DNA from: Deltaproteobacteria bacterium
GTDB taxonomy: Bacteria; Myxococcota_A; Polyangia; Polyangiales; Houyiibacteriaceae
NCBI GenBank assembly: GCA_017644045.1
Contig: JAEPMI010000017.1
Coordinates: 62,001-126,000, forward strand
Direction: 5' to 3'
DNA: 64,000 nt
Each line of letters starts with the position of its first letter. The stretch's first letter is position 1. The position numbers and the translations under genes are program-made. Below the pieces are notes generated by a model that had not been told where the DNA came from, did no database searches, and worked only from the letters and a program-made list of their open reading frames with translations. Positions 9,660 through 19,146 of this stretch are shown here, in pieces.

Positions 9660-12281
9660 ATGGACGAGCGCGACCCAGGCGGGGGCCGTCGCCCTCCCGA
9701 GCGGGGAGATCCCCTGCAGCCGACCATCGTGGTCGGCATCGGGTCGTTCGGCGCGCGCATCGCACGGCGGCTGGCGGAGGAGACCGCCTCGGCGCTGCGG
9801 CTGCCGGGCGAGACCATCGACCCCATCAAGCTGGCGGAGGAGGTCCGCGACGTCGGGCTCGAGCTGGTCACCGCCGAGCTCCATGGCAGCGGCTCCGCGC
9901 GCCGCGTCATCGGTGAGGTGCCCGCGCGGGTCGCCGAGCGCGCGCGGGTGCTGCTCGACCACGCGCGGCTCATCGCGCACCGCGACGTGCCCGGGCGCGA
10001 CGGCCCGACCCGGCTGCACGTGCTGGTGCTCGGTCACCTCGCCGAGCCGGGCGTGCGCGAGGCGCTGCCCACGCTGATCCCGCGCATCGGCGCCGAGCTC
10101 CTCGCGCGCTACGAGCCGCTCTTCCGACGCCACCGCAAACACGACGAGCGCGCGCTGCTCGTGCTCCCGCTGCTGTGCCTGCCGCACGCGCACTCGCTCG
10201 ACGCCGACCAACGCGACGCCGTCCTCGACGCGCTGCGTGCGCTGAGCGATGGGGTGACGGCGGCCAAGCCCGCCGAACGCGCCGTGCCGCAGCTCTACCT
10301 GCTCGAGGACGTCGCCGAGCTGAGCGTGCTGGGCGACGCCGAGCAGGAAGCGTGCGTCCGCAACTTCGCGACCTTCCTGATCCGCTCGCTCGACGCCCTC
10401 CCCGACGCGCGCGGCTTGCTCTATGGGCGCCGGCCGGACGAGCCGCTCGCCACCTTCGTGTGCGCCGTGGCCGAGCTGCCGCGCCGGGCGCTCGCCCGCT
10501 ACGCCGAGTGCCGCGTCGCGCTGGAGCTCACGAGCGCCATTCTCGACGCCGACCGCATCCCGCTCGACGACGCGCGCCTCGACGCGCTCGAAGAGGTCGA
10601 GCTCGCCAAGCTCGACGCGCCGGACACCGCCGCCGCGGACGTGCGCACGCTGATCGACCGCTACGTCGCCGAGCACGAGCCGGACCCGGAGCCGCCGTGG
10701 CACGCCGCGGGCGAGGCGCTCCGCGAGACCTACGGCCCGGACACCGGCGACGCCTCGTCGGACCAGCCCTGGCCGCCCGCCGAGCCGCCGGTCGGGTGGT
10801 CGCTCGAGCGCATGCGCGAGGTGGAGACCGCGTGGCGGCTGATGCAGCGGCGGCGCTTCGACGACCTGGTCGGGCGCGAGCGGCGGAGCGTGGAAGCGAT
10901 CCGCGACCAGCTGCTCGAGGCCATTCGCGCGAAGATCGACCACGTCCTCTTCGACCCGCCGCGACCGGAGGCCTTCCGCGAGGCGGACGTGATCCTCGAG
11001 GTGCTCGAGCGCGACGTGGCCGAGCGACTCGAGGACGCCGTGCGCGCCCGCGACGACGTGCAGCCGCCGCCCGCGCCGAGCTTCGACAAGCTCCGGGCGG
11101 CCCACGCGAGCTTTCTCGACGCGGCGCGGGCCAAGCCCGACTTGGGTCGAATGATCGTCTTCGGGCTGCTCTTCGTGGCGGCCTGGGCTTCGTTCGCGCC
11201 GCCCCTGCTGCGCGCGCTGACCAAGGTGAGCACGCCGCCGCAGTGGCTCCTGCCCTGGCTCACCGACCGGGCGCCCTACACGGCGACGTTCCTCGGCCTG
11301 CTGCTCGCGACCCTCATCCTCGTACCGCGCTACCGCCGCGCGTTTCTCGAGGTGCGCGACCGCTTCCGCGAGACGTGGAAGGCGCTCGACCAGACCGTGC
11401 GCGGGCTGCGCGGCTCGGTGCTCGACTACTACGCCTCGCGGCTGCGGCTGGCGCGCGCCGTGGCTCGCGTGGAGGCGCTGCTGGCCATCGCCGACGCCAT
11501 CGCGCGCGACCGGCAGCGCCTCGCGCTCGTGGACCGTGCGCTGCGGCATGCCCGGAGTCGCTTCCTCGACGAGCTGCGGCGGCTCGGTGTGCACCGCTAC
11601 GAAGAGGGCGGCGTGATCCGCGAGGATCTGAGCGAGCTGCTCGCGGGTGGGCCAGCGGGTCATCGGAGCGCGCTGGTGGAGCCGCTCGTGGGTGAGGTCG
11701 GGGCCGAGGCCATTCGGCGCGCCCTCCCCGCGGATCAACGCGCGACCCGCATGGCCGACGTCCTGAAGACCCTCGTGCGCGCCCACCACTGGAAGCGCGA
11801 GTGGCGGCGCGACGTGCCCTTCGCCAACGCCGAAGCGCTCATCGATGCGTGCCGCCCGCACGCCTCGCCGATCGCCGAGTGGGATCCCTTCGGCGTGAGC
11901 GGCTCGGCCGACGAAGCCGCCGAAGCCATCGCGACCTTCATCCGGCGGCAGGCCCGGTGTCTGGGCGTGGCGCTCCGCTTCGCGCGGCACCTCGATCCGA
12001 CCGACATCACCTCAGTCGCGAACGGGGAGTGCATCGTCCCGAGCGAAGCCTACGAGGCCGTGCGCCGCCGACTCGAAGGTGCCGCCGCCGGGCGCGCGAA
12101 GATCCCGCTCCACCGCGGCGCCGAGCGGGACCGCGCCTACTACGTGGTCGCGCTCGCCGACCTGCACCCCGCGGCCGTGCTGCCGGAGCTCCCGCCCGCG
12201 CCCGCCCTCGAGGCCGCTATCGAACCGCAGGTGCTGCGCTTCGAGGTGGAGAAGAACGCCGACGACGAGGGTGCCCAGTGA
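9660..12281 (+). CDS. Two-TM protein with tubulin-like nucleotide-fold N-terminus, partner of tubulin-like GTPase
   Basis: 873 residues. The N-terminus PTIVVGIGSFGARIARRLAE (about 21-40) mirrors the first strand and glycine loop of the preceding tubulin-like protein (PTLFVGLGGSGGRAIARVAE), but I see no GGTGSG signature loop, so it may be an inactive paralogue that pairs with it. The middle is helical. Two TM helices lie near 498-518 (MIVFGLLFVAAWASF) and 539-556 (TATFLGLLLATLILVP), then a long amphipathic helical tail rich in Arg/Ala/Leu. It overlaps the next gene by four bases (GTGA). Probable role: membrane anchor of the tubulin-like system. Function is inferred from context. Confidence 0.75.
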   Translation: MDERDPGGGRRPPERGDPLQPTIVVGIGSFGARIARRLAEETASALRLPGETIDPIKLAEEVRDVGLELVTAELHGSGSARRVIGEVPARVAERARVLLDHARLIAHRDVPGRDGPTRLHVLVLGHLAEPGVREALPTLIPRIGAELLARYEPLFRRHRKHDERALLVLPLLCLPHAHSLDADQRDAVLDALRALSDGVTAAKPAERAVPQLYLLEDVAELSVLGDAEQEACVRNFATFLIRSLDALPDARGLLYGRRPDEPLATFVCAVAELPRRALARYAECRVALELTSAILDADRIPLDDARLDALEEVELAKLDAPDTAAADVRTLIDRYVAEHEPDPEPPWHAAGEALRETYGPDTGDASSDQPWPPAEPPVGWSLERMREVETAWRLMQRRRFDDLVGRERRSVEAIRDQLLEAIRAKIDHVLFDPPRPEAFREADVILEVLERDVAERLEDAVRARDDVQPPPAPSFDKLRAAHASFLDAARAKPDLGRMIVFGLLFVAAWASFAPPLLRALTKVSTPPQWLLPWLTDRAPYTATFLGLLLATLILVPRYRRAFLEVRDRFRETWKALDQTVRGLRGSVLDYYASRLRLARAVARVEALLAIADAIARDRQRLALVDRALRHARSRFLDELRRLGVHRYEEGGVIREDLSELLAGGPAGHRSALVEPLVGEVGAEAIRRALPADQRATRMADVLKTLVRAHHWKREWRRDVPFANAEALIDACRPHASPIAEWDPFGVSGSADEAAEAIATFIRRQARCLGVALRFARHLDPTDITSVANGECIVPSEAYEAVRRRLEGAAAGRAKIPLHRGAERDRAYYVVALADLHPAAVLPELPPAPALEAAIEPQVLRFEVEKNADDEGAQ

Positions 12282-15200
12282 AGGAGCAGCTCGTCTGCGG
12301 CCTCGCGCAGATGGCGTCCGAGCTCGGCGCCACCGGGCTGGTCGGCCTCATCGCCGCGGTCGGCGCGCTCGGCACCATTCTCGCGACCATCGGCCGCCGC
12401 ATCGCCGCGCTGCGACCGAAGGGCAGCCCCGCGCCCGGACCGCCCTGGCTGATGGCCACCCTGATCGCCATCGGCATCTACGCGCTCGCGCGGCTGGTCG
12501 ACCCGCTGCTCTCGCACGACCTCGGTCCGGCGCCGCTGGGTGTGCAGGCCGACGCGTGGTCGCGCGTCGGCTACTTCGAGAGCGTGCTCCTCGGTCGCTC
12601 GTGGGCCGCGCCGCTCTTGCCCCTCGAGGACCACCCCACCCTCGCGGTGATGATCCACGCGGCGCTCTGGCCGCTGCTGGTGGTCCTCATCCGCTTCATC
12701 CTCGTGCGCTGGCCCTCGTCGGTGCGCGCCATCGGCGTCGACATCCGCTACGACACGCCCGACGCGGACCTGCCGCGCTGGTGGATCGGCGCGACCACCG
12801 CGCGCAAGGCCGACGACCGTTTCAAGCGCTGGTCCACGCGCCTGCTCTTCCTCCTGGTCCCACTGCACCTCACCGCCGGCGGGCTCATGGCCGTCGGTCA
12901 GCGCGGCAACCCCGTGCCGAGGTGCGGCGGGGCGATCGACGAGACGCTCGGCGCCGTCGCGAGCGAGGCGACCGACGTGCTCGACGCCGCGCTCGGCGAC
13001 CTCGCGCTCCAGGTCGGGCACCCGGCGCCGGGCATGTGGATCCTCGGCGGCCTGCTCATCTTCGTGTGGACCCTGCACCTGCTCCTCCCCGGTCGCCCCC
13101 AGGAGGACGACGAGGAAGAGGAGAAGGAGGAGGAAGAAGAGACCGAAGAGGAAGAGGTCGTCGCCACCACTCTCCTCGAGAAGCTCACGAGCGCCGTCGC
13201 CGGTCGGGCGCAAGACGAAGCCGCCACTGCCGCGCTCGAGGCCAGCGGCCGGAGCCGGTCGCTCGGCACACCGCAAGACGCCGCCGACGGACGCACCGTG
13301 CCGCCGCCGGAAGGCCTCGGCCCGATGGTCGTCGAGGTGCTACGGGCGCTGACCGGGCAGGACCAGCTGCACGCGCACCAGAGCGGCGTGCTCGACCACC
13401 TGGTGCAGGCGTGGCGCGTGGAAGGCGGCCGCGGGGAAGGCGACACGCCCTCGCTCGAAGAAGAGGTGGCGCGCTCACCGGTGCGCGCGCAGACCCGCGA
13501 AGCCCCGCACGCGTTGCTCAGCGCCGCCGAGCGCTCCGGCCGCAGCACCGTGGCCATGCTCGCGGCCGTGCACGTCGCCATGGACCGCGGCGGCAGCACG
13601 CTCGTCGTGCTCCCCGAAGAGGCCGACGTGCGCGGCTGGACCGAGCGCTTCCGCGACGCCATCCAGCGCTCGCCCGCGCGCTGGAGCGTGAGCGTGGTCG
13701 AAGCCGGCGACGCGCTGAGCACCATGCTCCTCGGCGGCGAGATCCCGACCGTGGTCGTCACCGACATCGACCGCCTCGATGCCTCCGTGCTCGCCGACGC
13801 GCGCGCCGAGCCCTTCCTGGACCGACTCGCGCTCGTGGTCGCCGACGACGTGGACGACCAGGTGGGCATCGCGGAGATGCACCTGCACCTGATGATGCGC
13901 CGCCTCTGGGCGCTCGACGAGACGCGGCGGGCGCTCATGGAGGAGCGCGGCTTCCCGACCCTGCTGCTCGCGGTCGCCGGACCGGAGCCGCGCCCACACG
14001 GCGAGCCCGCGAGCGACGGGCGCCTCGGTTGGGCGCGCCACCTGCTCGCCGCGCCGCTGCGTTTGTTCGGTGAGCGCTCGAGCGCACCCCGCGCGGCGCG
14101 TCTCGTGCTCCGCCGCACCGACCTGCGCGGCCCCGGCGGCTCCGCTCCGAGCGCCGCCGCCCTCGCCGAAGCCTGCGAGGCCGCCGGTCTCCGCTGGCAC
14201 GCCCGACGCGCCGGCGACGGGCACCGACGCCGCGAGCGCCTCGACCTCCCGCGCGGCGAGCGACACACCGACGACCCGCGCGAGGCCGAGGTCGTGCTCA
14301 TCGACGGCGGCTACCTCGACGCGCGCCGCGAGGCCGTGCGCCTGCTCCACGCCGGCGCCATGACCGAGGACCGCGCCGCCATTCTCGTGCTCGCTGCGCC
14401 CGCCCACGAGGCCGTGGTGCTCCATCAGGAAGCGAGCGATGGCGAGCCACTCGCGCGCTTGCCGCGACCGGCCACCGTGGTCGAGCCGCGCGTGCTCCGG
14501 CAGCGCCACCTCGAGCGCGCCCTCGGTCGCGCCCACGAACGAGAGGCGCTGCGGCGCAGGCTCGGCGGCGACCTCGGCGATTCGATCCTCGACCGCCTCG
14601 AGCGCACTCGCCAGATCCGCACCCGCAAGCACCACCTCTTCGATCCGAAGCGCGACGCCCCCGTGGCCCGCGAGGTCCTGCAGACCGCGCGCGAGCAGCC
14701 GCTCGGCGAGCCCATCGACCCGCGCTGCGTCGGCGACGTGGACGCGCGCGTGGAGCTCATCGACGAGGGCACCGCCACCGTCATCGCGCGAGTCGACGCC
14801 GCCGTCGCCTCCGTGAAGCACCCGCCCGGCAGCCTCGTGCGCCATCGCCTCGGCACCTTCGTGGTGTTGCGCGACGAGGTCGCCGACAGCCGCCGCATCC
14901 TGCTCGACCACGCGGACCCGACCTCGACCACCAGCGTCGTCGAGGCCGCCGTGCGCGTCGACGACCCGAGCCCGGAGACCATCGTCGCCGCCCTCGAGGA
15001 GCGCTCGCTCGGTGGGCGCCCCACCAAGGTCGGCCTCCGCCGCGTGCAGCTCACCGAGCGCGCGTCGGGCGTGCGCCGCTACGGCGACGGCGAGCTCCGC
15101 GACGAGCGCCGCTTCGAGACGCCCGCCGAGGGCCGCTACGCCACCGACGGCTGCTTCGTGCACACCCCCTTCGACGAGGAAGGCGCGGCCACGCTCATGA

Positions 15201-16081
15201 CCGCCTGCCGCTTCGCGCTCCGCACCGCCGTGCGCGGCAGCGAGGGCCTCGCCGACGTCAGCCTCGTCGAGCTCCAGGGCGCCTGGCACCTCATCTTCTT
15301 CGACCGCGTCCCCGGCGGCGGCGGCTTCGCCGCGACCATCGATCGCGAAGCGCTCCGCAGTGTCTTCAGCGTCGCGCGCCTGGCCATGGAGCGCCTGCGC
15401 CTCGACGCGCTCGACCAGTTCCGCGCCGCCTGGGACCCGCGACCGCGCGCCCTCCAGGGCGAGTGGCGCGAACGCACCGTCCTCGCCTGGCTCGACGGCT
15501 TGCTCGACCGCGAGAAGGAGCGCCGGCGCACCGCGCGCGGGGGCTACACGCCCGGTGAAGGCCAGCGCGGCGACCTCGGCCGGTTGTGGGTCGGCCAGAG
15601 CGGCCGCGCCGACGAGCTCATCTGGACCCGCCACCGCTGGGAGAGCACCGTCGCCCTCACCGACAGCGACGGCGCCACCATCCCGCCGGGCGAGGTCTTC
15701 TTCGACGCCGGCATCGAGCGCAGCATCCTGAGCGCCCCGCGGCGCCGCACCAGCGACTCACCGTTGGCCCCCTTCGCCAAGCTCCTCGAGGAACGCGCCG
15801 GCGCCCACTACGAGCACACCGCCCTCGCCCTCGTCTGCGCCATCCCCACGCGCCCCGACCAAGGCGACACCGCCGACCGCGACCCCGCCCGCACCTTCTT
15901 CACCCGCCACGCGGATCCCCTCGCCAAAGCCCTCCTCCTCCAAGCCCTCGTCCCGAGAGCGAGAATCCACGCCGACGACCAAGCGAGAGTCGCCATCCAA
16001 CTCGGCGACACCTTCTACTCCCTCGACAACCCCACCCCCGAACCCCTCCCCGACTTCGAAGGCAAACCCCTCGCCGTATAG
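12278..16081 (+). CDS. Membrane-anchored degenerate YprA/MrfA-like helicase protein
   Basis: 1267 residues from a GTG that overlaps the previous stop (GTGA); the frame is open upstream but there it lies inside the preceding gene. About five TM helices occupy residues 10-270 (for example LMATLIAIGIYALARLV and MWILGGLLIFVWTLHLLL). An acidic run EDDEEEEKEEEEETEEEE (about 275-293) follows. The rest resembles the YprA/MrfA helicase family: Q-motif-like LHAHQSGVLDHLVQAW (about 363), a Walker A position reading AERSGRSTVAML instead of GSGKT, a DEAD position reading VVADDVDD, and a DUF1998-like end (IFFDRVPGGGGFA, about 1006). The P-loop lysine and DEAD box are lost, so ATPase activity is doubtful. 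Last gene of the tubulin-like operon. Confidence 0.7.
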   Translation: MKEQLVCGLAQMASELGATGLVGLIAAVGALGTILATIGRRIAALRPKGSPAPGPPWLMATLIAIGIYALARLVDPLLSHDLGPAPLGVQADAWSRVGYFESVLLGRSWAAPLLPLEDHPTLAVMIHAALWPLLVVLIRFILVRWPSSVRAIGVDIRYDTPDADLPRWWIGATTARKADDRFKRWSTRLLFLLVPLHLTAGGLMAVGQRGNPVPRCGGAIDETLGAVASEATDVLDAALGDLALQVGHPAPGMWILGGLLIFVWTLHLLLPGRPQEDDEEEEKEEEEETEEEEVVATTLLEKLTSAVAGRAQDEAATAALEASGRSRSLGTPQDAADGRTVPPPEGLGPMVVEVLRALTGQDQLHAHQSGVLDHLVQAWRVEGGRGEGDTPSLEEEVARSPVRAQTREAPHALLSAAERSGRSTVAMLAAVHVAMDRGGSTLVVLPEEADVRGWTERFRDAIQRSPARWSVSVVEAGDALSTMLLGGEIPTVVVTDIDRLDASVLADARAEPFLDRLALVVADDVDDQVGIAEMHLHLMMRRLWALDETRRALMEERGFPTLLLAVAGPEPRPHGEPASDGRLGWARHLLAAPLRLFGERSSAPRAARLVLRRTDLRGPGGSAPSAAALAEACEAAGLRWHARRAGDGHRRRERLDLPRGERHTDDPREAEVVLIDGGYLDARREAVRLLHAGAMTEDRAAILVLAAPAHEAVVLHQEASDGEPLARLPRPATVVEPRVLRQRHLERALGRAHEREALRRRLGGDLGDSILDRLERTRQIRTRKHHLFDPKRDAPVAREVLQTAREQPLGEPIDPRCVGDVDARVELIDEGTATVIARVDAAVASVKHPPGSLVRHRLGTFVVLRDEVADSRRILLDHADPTSTTSVVEAAVRVDDPSPETIVAALEERSLGGRPTKVGLRRVQLTERASGVRRYGDGELRDERRFETPAEGRYATDGCFVHTPFDEEGAATLMTACRFALRTAVRGSEGLADVSLVELQGAWHLIFFDRVPGGGGFAATIDREALRSVFSVARLAMERLRLDALDQFRAAWDPRPRALQGEWRERTVLAWLDGLLDREKERRRTARGGYTPGEGQRGDLGRLWVGQSGRADELIWTRHRWESTVALTDSDGATIPPGEVFFDAGIERSILSAPRRRTSDSPLAPFAKLLEERAGAHYEHTALALVCAIPTRPDQGDTADRDPARTFFTRHADPLAKALLLQALVPRARIHADDQARVAIQLGDTFYSLDNPTPEPLPDFEGKPLAV

Positions 16082-16156
16082 AGGGGGGACACTCCCCCCT
16101 CCTGATCGCCCTATTTAGAGGGGGACACTCCCCCCCTCCTGATCGCCCTATTTTTG
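16082..16156. repeat. Two tandem hairpin-forming direct repeats (terminator-like)
   Basis: Two copies of a unit of about 38 bp: a G-run/C-run stem (GGGGG, GACACT loop, CCCCC) followed by CTCCTGATCGCCCTATTT. The second copy ends in a T-run. They lie between the convergent operon end at 16081 and the gene ending at 16202, where a terminator is expected. The hairpins would act as a strong double, possibly bidirectional, terminator. Confidence 0.55.
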
Positions 16157-16201
16157 CGGGCCCTCCGAGAGCAAAATGAAAACACTCTCCCGGGCGTCCG
16201 C

Positions 16202-18121
16202 TCACCCGTCCCCGAGCCGCGGCCGCACCTTCGAGAAGTCCCCCGCCTCCAGCCGCTTCCGCGCGACGTAGATCCCGAGCACGTCGATGTCCCCGAACTG
16301 CATCCCCGTCTGGTCGTCGCCCGGCAGCTGCAGCAGCATCTCGCTCGTCCCCGGCTCCTCCGCGTCCCACCCGTGCCGACGGAACCCGAGCAGCTGCGGC
16401 AGCAACGGCTCGAACGCATCGCACGCCTCGAACACCTCCTCGTAGGTGTCGCGCTTCTTCCCGCGCAGCACCTTGCCGACGTGCTTGTTGCTCGGTGAAG
16501 GCAACGTCACCGTCGCCACCAACTCCACCCGCGCCGCCTGATAGATGACGTCGTAGAAGTCCTTCGGCACCTCACGCCGCACCAGCTCCGCGCCAGGCTC
16601 CGTGAAGACTACCTTCGCCTTCTCGCAGTACCCCGCCGGCCCCTCGAAGTCGTTGCCGATGAAGAACGAGAGCAGCCCTTCGGTAGGCAGCGCGCCCTTG
16701 GGCAGCAACGGCGCCACGTCCCCCAGATCGACCTGCGCCAGGAACGTCAGCGGCTCCTTGCTCACACGCGGCCACTTCGTCTTGGCCGGCAGGTCCGGAT
16801 GCCCACCGAGCTTCGTCGCCCCCACCTCGAGCTCCGCTTCCTTCACGCGCGTCGGCAGCATCAGGACCGCGCGCTGCGCCAGCTTCTCGTAGGCCCCCTC
16901 GAGCCCCGCGTCCGTGAACGCCTTCGCGTAGACCTTCTCCAGCTCCGCGAGCGGCTCGATGTTCGGATGCTTCGGCTTCGGCCCCTTCTCGTAGGTCAAC
17001 ACCGGCCGCGTCCGCGTGGGCTTCGAGTCCTCGGCGGCGACCTCCATCCGCGGCACCGCGCCATCCTTCTCCAGCTCCGCGATCAGCGCCGCGCCGACCT
17101 CGTTCCGATCCGTGCCCGGGAACTTCTCGAGGAAGTCGCGCACCGCGTGTGCGCCCGCCGGGTCACCGATCTTCCGTAGCCCCTCGAAACACACCTCCCA
17201 CGACATCCAGCCCCGCCGGAGGTCGGCCATGAAGTAGGGAAGCGCCCGCGCATCGCCGACCTTCGCCAGGGGCGCCAGCAGGTCCTTGTACGTGAGGCTG
17301 CCGGGCTTCGTCGGATCCGGCAGCGCCGCACAGAACGGCTCGACCCACGACTCGTCCGGTTCGAAGTGCTCCAAGATCTTCAGCGCCGAGTGACGGAGCC
17401 CGAGGTCGCCGACGGCCGCGAGCGCGACCGGCACCCATCGCGGGTCTAGCGCTTCCGCCTTTGCGAGCCCTGCGAGCAGCGTGCGGCGCACCGCGCCGTC
17501 CTCGGCCAGGTCTCCGTACCGCTCGTAGACCTCCGCCGGCGACGCCAGCTCGCAGAAGAGCTCGAGCCCTGCTCTGTAGAGATTGCCCAGCTCCTCGCCG
17601 TCCCACTCGCGCAGATCGAACACCGCGGCCACCTGGAGCCGCTGCGGGTCGCCCTCGAGGTCCTGCATCAGCGCGCTCATGGTGGTGTCCCGAACCGCCG
17701 CGCTGCCGGCCTTCAGGATCTCGAGCGCACGCTCGAACCCGGCCTCCGTGTTGCACGTCGCGCCGACCAGCCAGTGCAGGTAGGCGAGCCGGCTCTTGAT
17801 CTCGGGCCCCGCCTTGGTGTGGTCCTTCTTGAACTTGCGCCGCTCCTTGGCCGGGAGCGCGTCGATCTGCTCGTCGTCCCATACGGTGTTTCCCGTCTGG
17901 ATCGTCGCGTCGTCGAGGAGCTCGAGCAGCTTCTCCGGCCCGACCGCCTCCGCGCGCGCGACCAGCGCGTCGTACTCCTCGCCCGAGGGCCGCCGCCACT
18001 TCGCAGGGCTCCTCTTCGGGAACGTTCGGAGCTTCGTGATGGCCTCGTCCGCGTCGGCGTTGCCGGTGTTCGGCGGGTCGAGGGGAGCAGGAAAGGTCAC
18101 TTCGATCAGGCCACGAGACAT
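16202..18121 (-). CDS. HEAT-like repeat protein with C-terminal DUF1963 domain
   Basis: 639 residues. The N-terminal two thirds is alpha-helical with repeated short helix pairs (for example WVPVALAAVGDLGLRHSALK, then KVGDARALPYFMADLRRG), consistent with HEAT-type repeats. From about residue 395 it matches the DUF1963/YwqG pattern: KLGGHPDLP, LTFLAQVDLGDV, LLSFFIGNDF, LLGFRRHGWD and the closing LLLQLPGDDQTGMQFGDIDV. DUF1963 proteins are cytosolic and of unknown function. It converges on the tubulin-like operon and diverges from a small lipoprotein gene over 90 bp. Product identity is sound; role unknown. Confidence 0.8.
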   Translation of the reverse strand: MSRGLIEVTFPAPLDPPNTGNADADEAITKLRTFPKRSPAKWRRPSGEEYDALVARAEAVGPEKLLELLDDATIQTGNTVWDDEQIDALPAKERRKFKKDHTKAGPEIKSRLAYLHWLVGATCNTEAGFERALEILKAGSAAVRDTTMSALMQDLEGDPQRLQVAAVFDLREWDGEELGNLYRAGLELFCELASPAEVYERYGDLAEDGAVRRTLLAGLAKAEALDPRWVPVALAAVGDLGLRHSALKILEHFEPDESWVEPFCAALPDPTKPGSLTYKDLLAPLAKVGDARALPYFMADLRRGWMSWEVCFEGLRKIGDPAGAHAVRDFLEKFPGTDRNEVGAALIAELEKDGAVPRMEVAAEDSKPTRTRPVLTYEKGPKPKHPNIEPLAELEKVYAKAFTDAGLEGAYEKLAQRAVLMLPTRVKEAELEVGATKLGGHPDLPAKTKWPRVSKEPLTFLAQVDLGDVAPLLPKGALPTEGLLSFFIGNDFEGPAGYCEKAKVVFTEPGAELVRREVPKDFYDVIYQAARVELVATVTLPSPSNKHVGKVLRGKKRDTYEEVFEACDAFEPLLPQLLGFRRHGWDAEEPGTSEMLLQLPGDDQTGMQFGDIDVLGIYVARKRLEAGDFSKVRPRLGDG

Positions 18122-18211
18122 GGCGATCGAATATCACGCGCCCTCCCCGCGCCACCTGACAAATCGTACCAAGGGTTCTCCCTCTTCACACCGGCCCTTT
18201 CAGCCCGCAGC

Positions 18212-18766
18212 ATGGAGTCGATGCGCTCGCTCCCACTGCTCCTGGCTCTCGTCGCATGCGGCCCGCAGTGGACCACCATCACGCAGAGCGGACCGCCGTC
18301 GGCCCTTCGCGGTGCCACCCGCGTCACCGTCGCGTTCGACTACACCGACCTCCTCGTCGGCGAGGTCCCCGTGCAGAGCTACCTCGCCGGCCTCGAGCCG
18401 CCGAAGCGCGCCGAGATGGAGCAGGTCCTGCAGGTCATGGCCGACGGCTTCCTCGCCGAGCTCATCGTGGGCCTGCCCATCTCCGTCGTCCCCGCCGAAG
18501 CGCCGGCGGCGGAAGGCGAGGTCCGCGTCACCGCGCGCTTCCGCGCCATGGAGCTCGGCTCCTACCGAGTGGACCGGCGCATCGACTCACAGCTCGTCAC
18601 CGACATCGTGTGGACCATCGGCCAGACCCCCACCGACGCCATCCGCACGCGCACGCGGGTGCAGGCCAACGTCTCGCAGCCCACCACCCTGGGACGCATG
18701 CAGCTCGCCGCCGGCGAAGCCGCCGAGATCGCGGCCGCCTTCTTCGAGCTCGAGCAGAGCCGATGA
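18212..18766 (+). CDS. Small lipoprotein, function unknown
   Basis: 184 residues from the ATG at 18212 (an in-frame ATG at 18221 gives 181). The N-terminus MESMRSLPLLLALVACGPQW is a lipoprotein signal with lipobox LVAC. The mature part is a compact alpha/beta domain with no motif I recognise (VAFDYTDLLVGEVPVQSYLA, and VTARFRAMELGSYRVDRRI, which looks like a beta hairpin). The frame is open upstream through the divergent gene, but that reading is a shadow. The following lipoprotein gene overlaps by four bases (ATGA), so the two are likely an operon. Confidence 0.75.
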   Translation: MESMRSLPLLLALVACGPQWTTITQSGPPSALRGATRVTVAFDYTDLLVGEVPVQSYLAGLEPPKRAEMEQVLQVMADGFLAELIVGLPISVVPAEAPAAEGEVRVTARFRAMELGSYRVDRRIDSQLVTDIVWTIGQTPTDAIRTRTRVQANVSQPTTLGRMQLAAGEAAEIAAAFFELEQSR

Positions 18767-19146
18767 GTCTTGCCCGCAACCTCGTATACGTTCTGTTCTT
18801 CGTCGGCTGTGCGGACGGCGCGAGCTCCGTCCACTCCCCCGACCCGCCGCGCGCAGCGGATCGACCAGGAGAACCTGCTCGAACAGATGAACCGCCAGCC
18901 AACTTGCGCACATCGAGGGGGGTTCTGGTCATCCTCGAGCCCGGCGAGCCTCGCTCGACTGCCGAGGCGGTGGCGACCGAGCTCGGTGGCTTTCTGAACG
19001 AGTCGCTCGGGGACACCGGCTCCTACTTGGTGACGCTGCCCAACGCGACCCGAGCAGAGGCGCGCAACGCCGGAGCTCGCGCCCGCCAGCTTCCAGGCGT
19101 CCAGACCGCGGGAGGGGGCTCCTCCAGGGGACAACTCGAGTGGTGA
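18763..19146 (+). CDS. Small lipoprotein, second gene of a lipoprotein pair
   Basis: 127 residues. Begins at an ATG overlapping the preceding stop. MSLARNLVYVLFFVGCADGA is a lipoprotein signal ending in the lipobox FVGC. A Pro/Asp-rich linker follows, then a domain of about 75 residues (GVLVILEPGEPRSTAEAVAT ... GSYLVTLPNATRAEARNAGA) that could be a small alpha/beta fold similar to inhibitor-type propeptides, but I cannot assign it. Translational coupling suggests it works with the 184-residue lipoprotein. Confidence 0.65.
   Translation: MSLARNLVYVLFFVGCADGASSVHSPDPPRAADRPGEPARTDEPPANLRTSRGVLVILEPGEPRSTAEAVATELGGFLNESLGDTGSYLVTLPNATRAEARNAGARARQLPGVQTAGGGSSRGQLEW

Noticed and set aside
6354-11990. 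A 1878-residue open frame on the minus strand
   Set aside because: It is antisense to two well-supported plus-strand genes; long antisense frames are common in GC-rich DNA. It has a repetitive Leu/Arg/Val/Glu composition and no domain.
13475-15634. A 719-residue open frame on the minus strand
   Set aside because: Antisense shadow of the YprA-like gene; Ala/Gly/Glu-rich with no motif.
16082-16156. Possible CRISPR array
   Set aside because: Only two repeat units with no variable spacer between them, and each unit forms a terminator-like hairpin.
18157-18186. TGACAAAT-N14-TCCCTCTT before the small lipoprotein at 18212, outside the island
   Set aside because: Block 2 lacks GTC and block 1 fits a general TTGACA-like -35; probably a coincidence.
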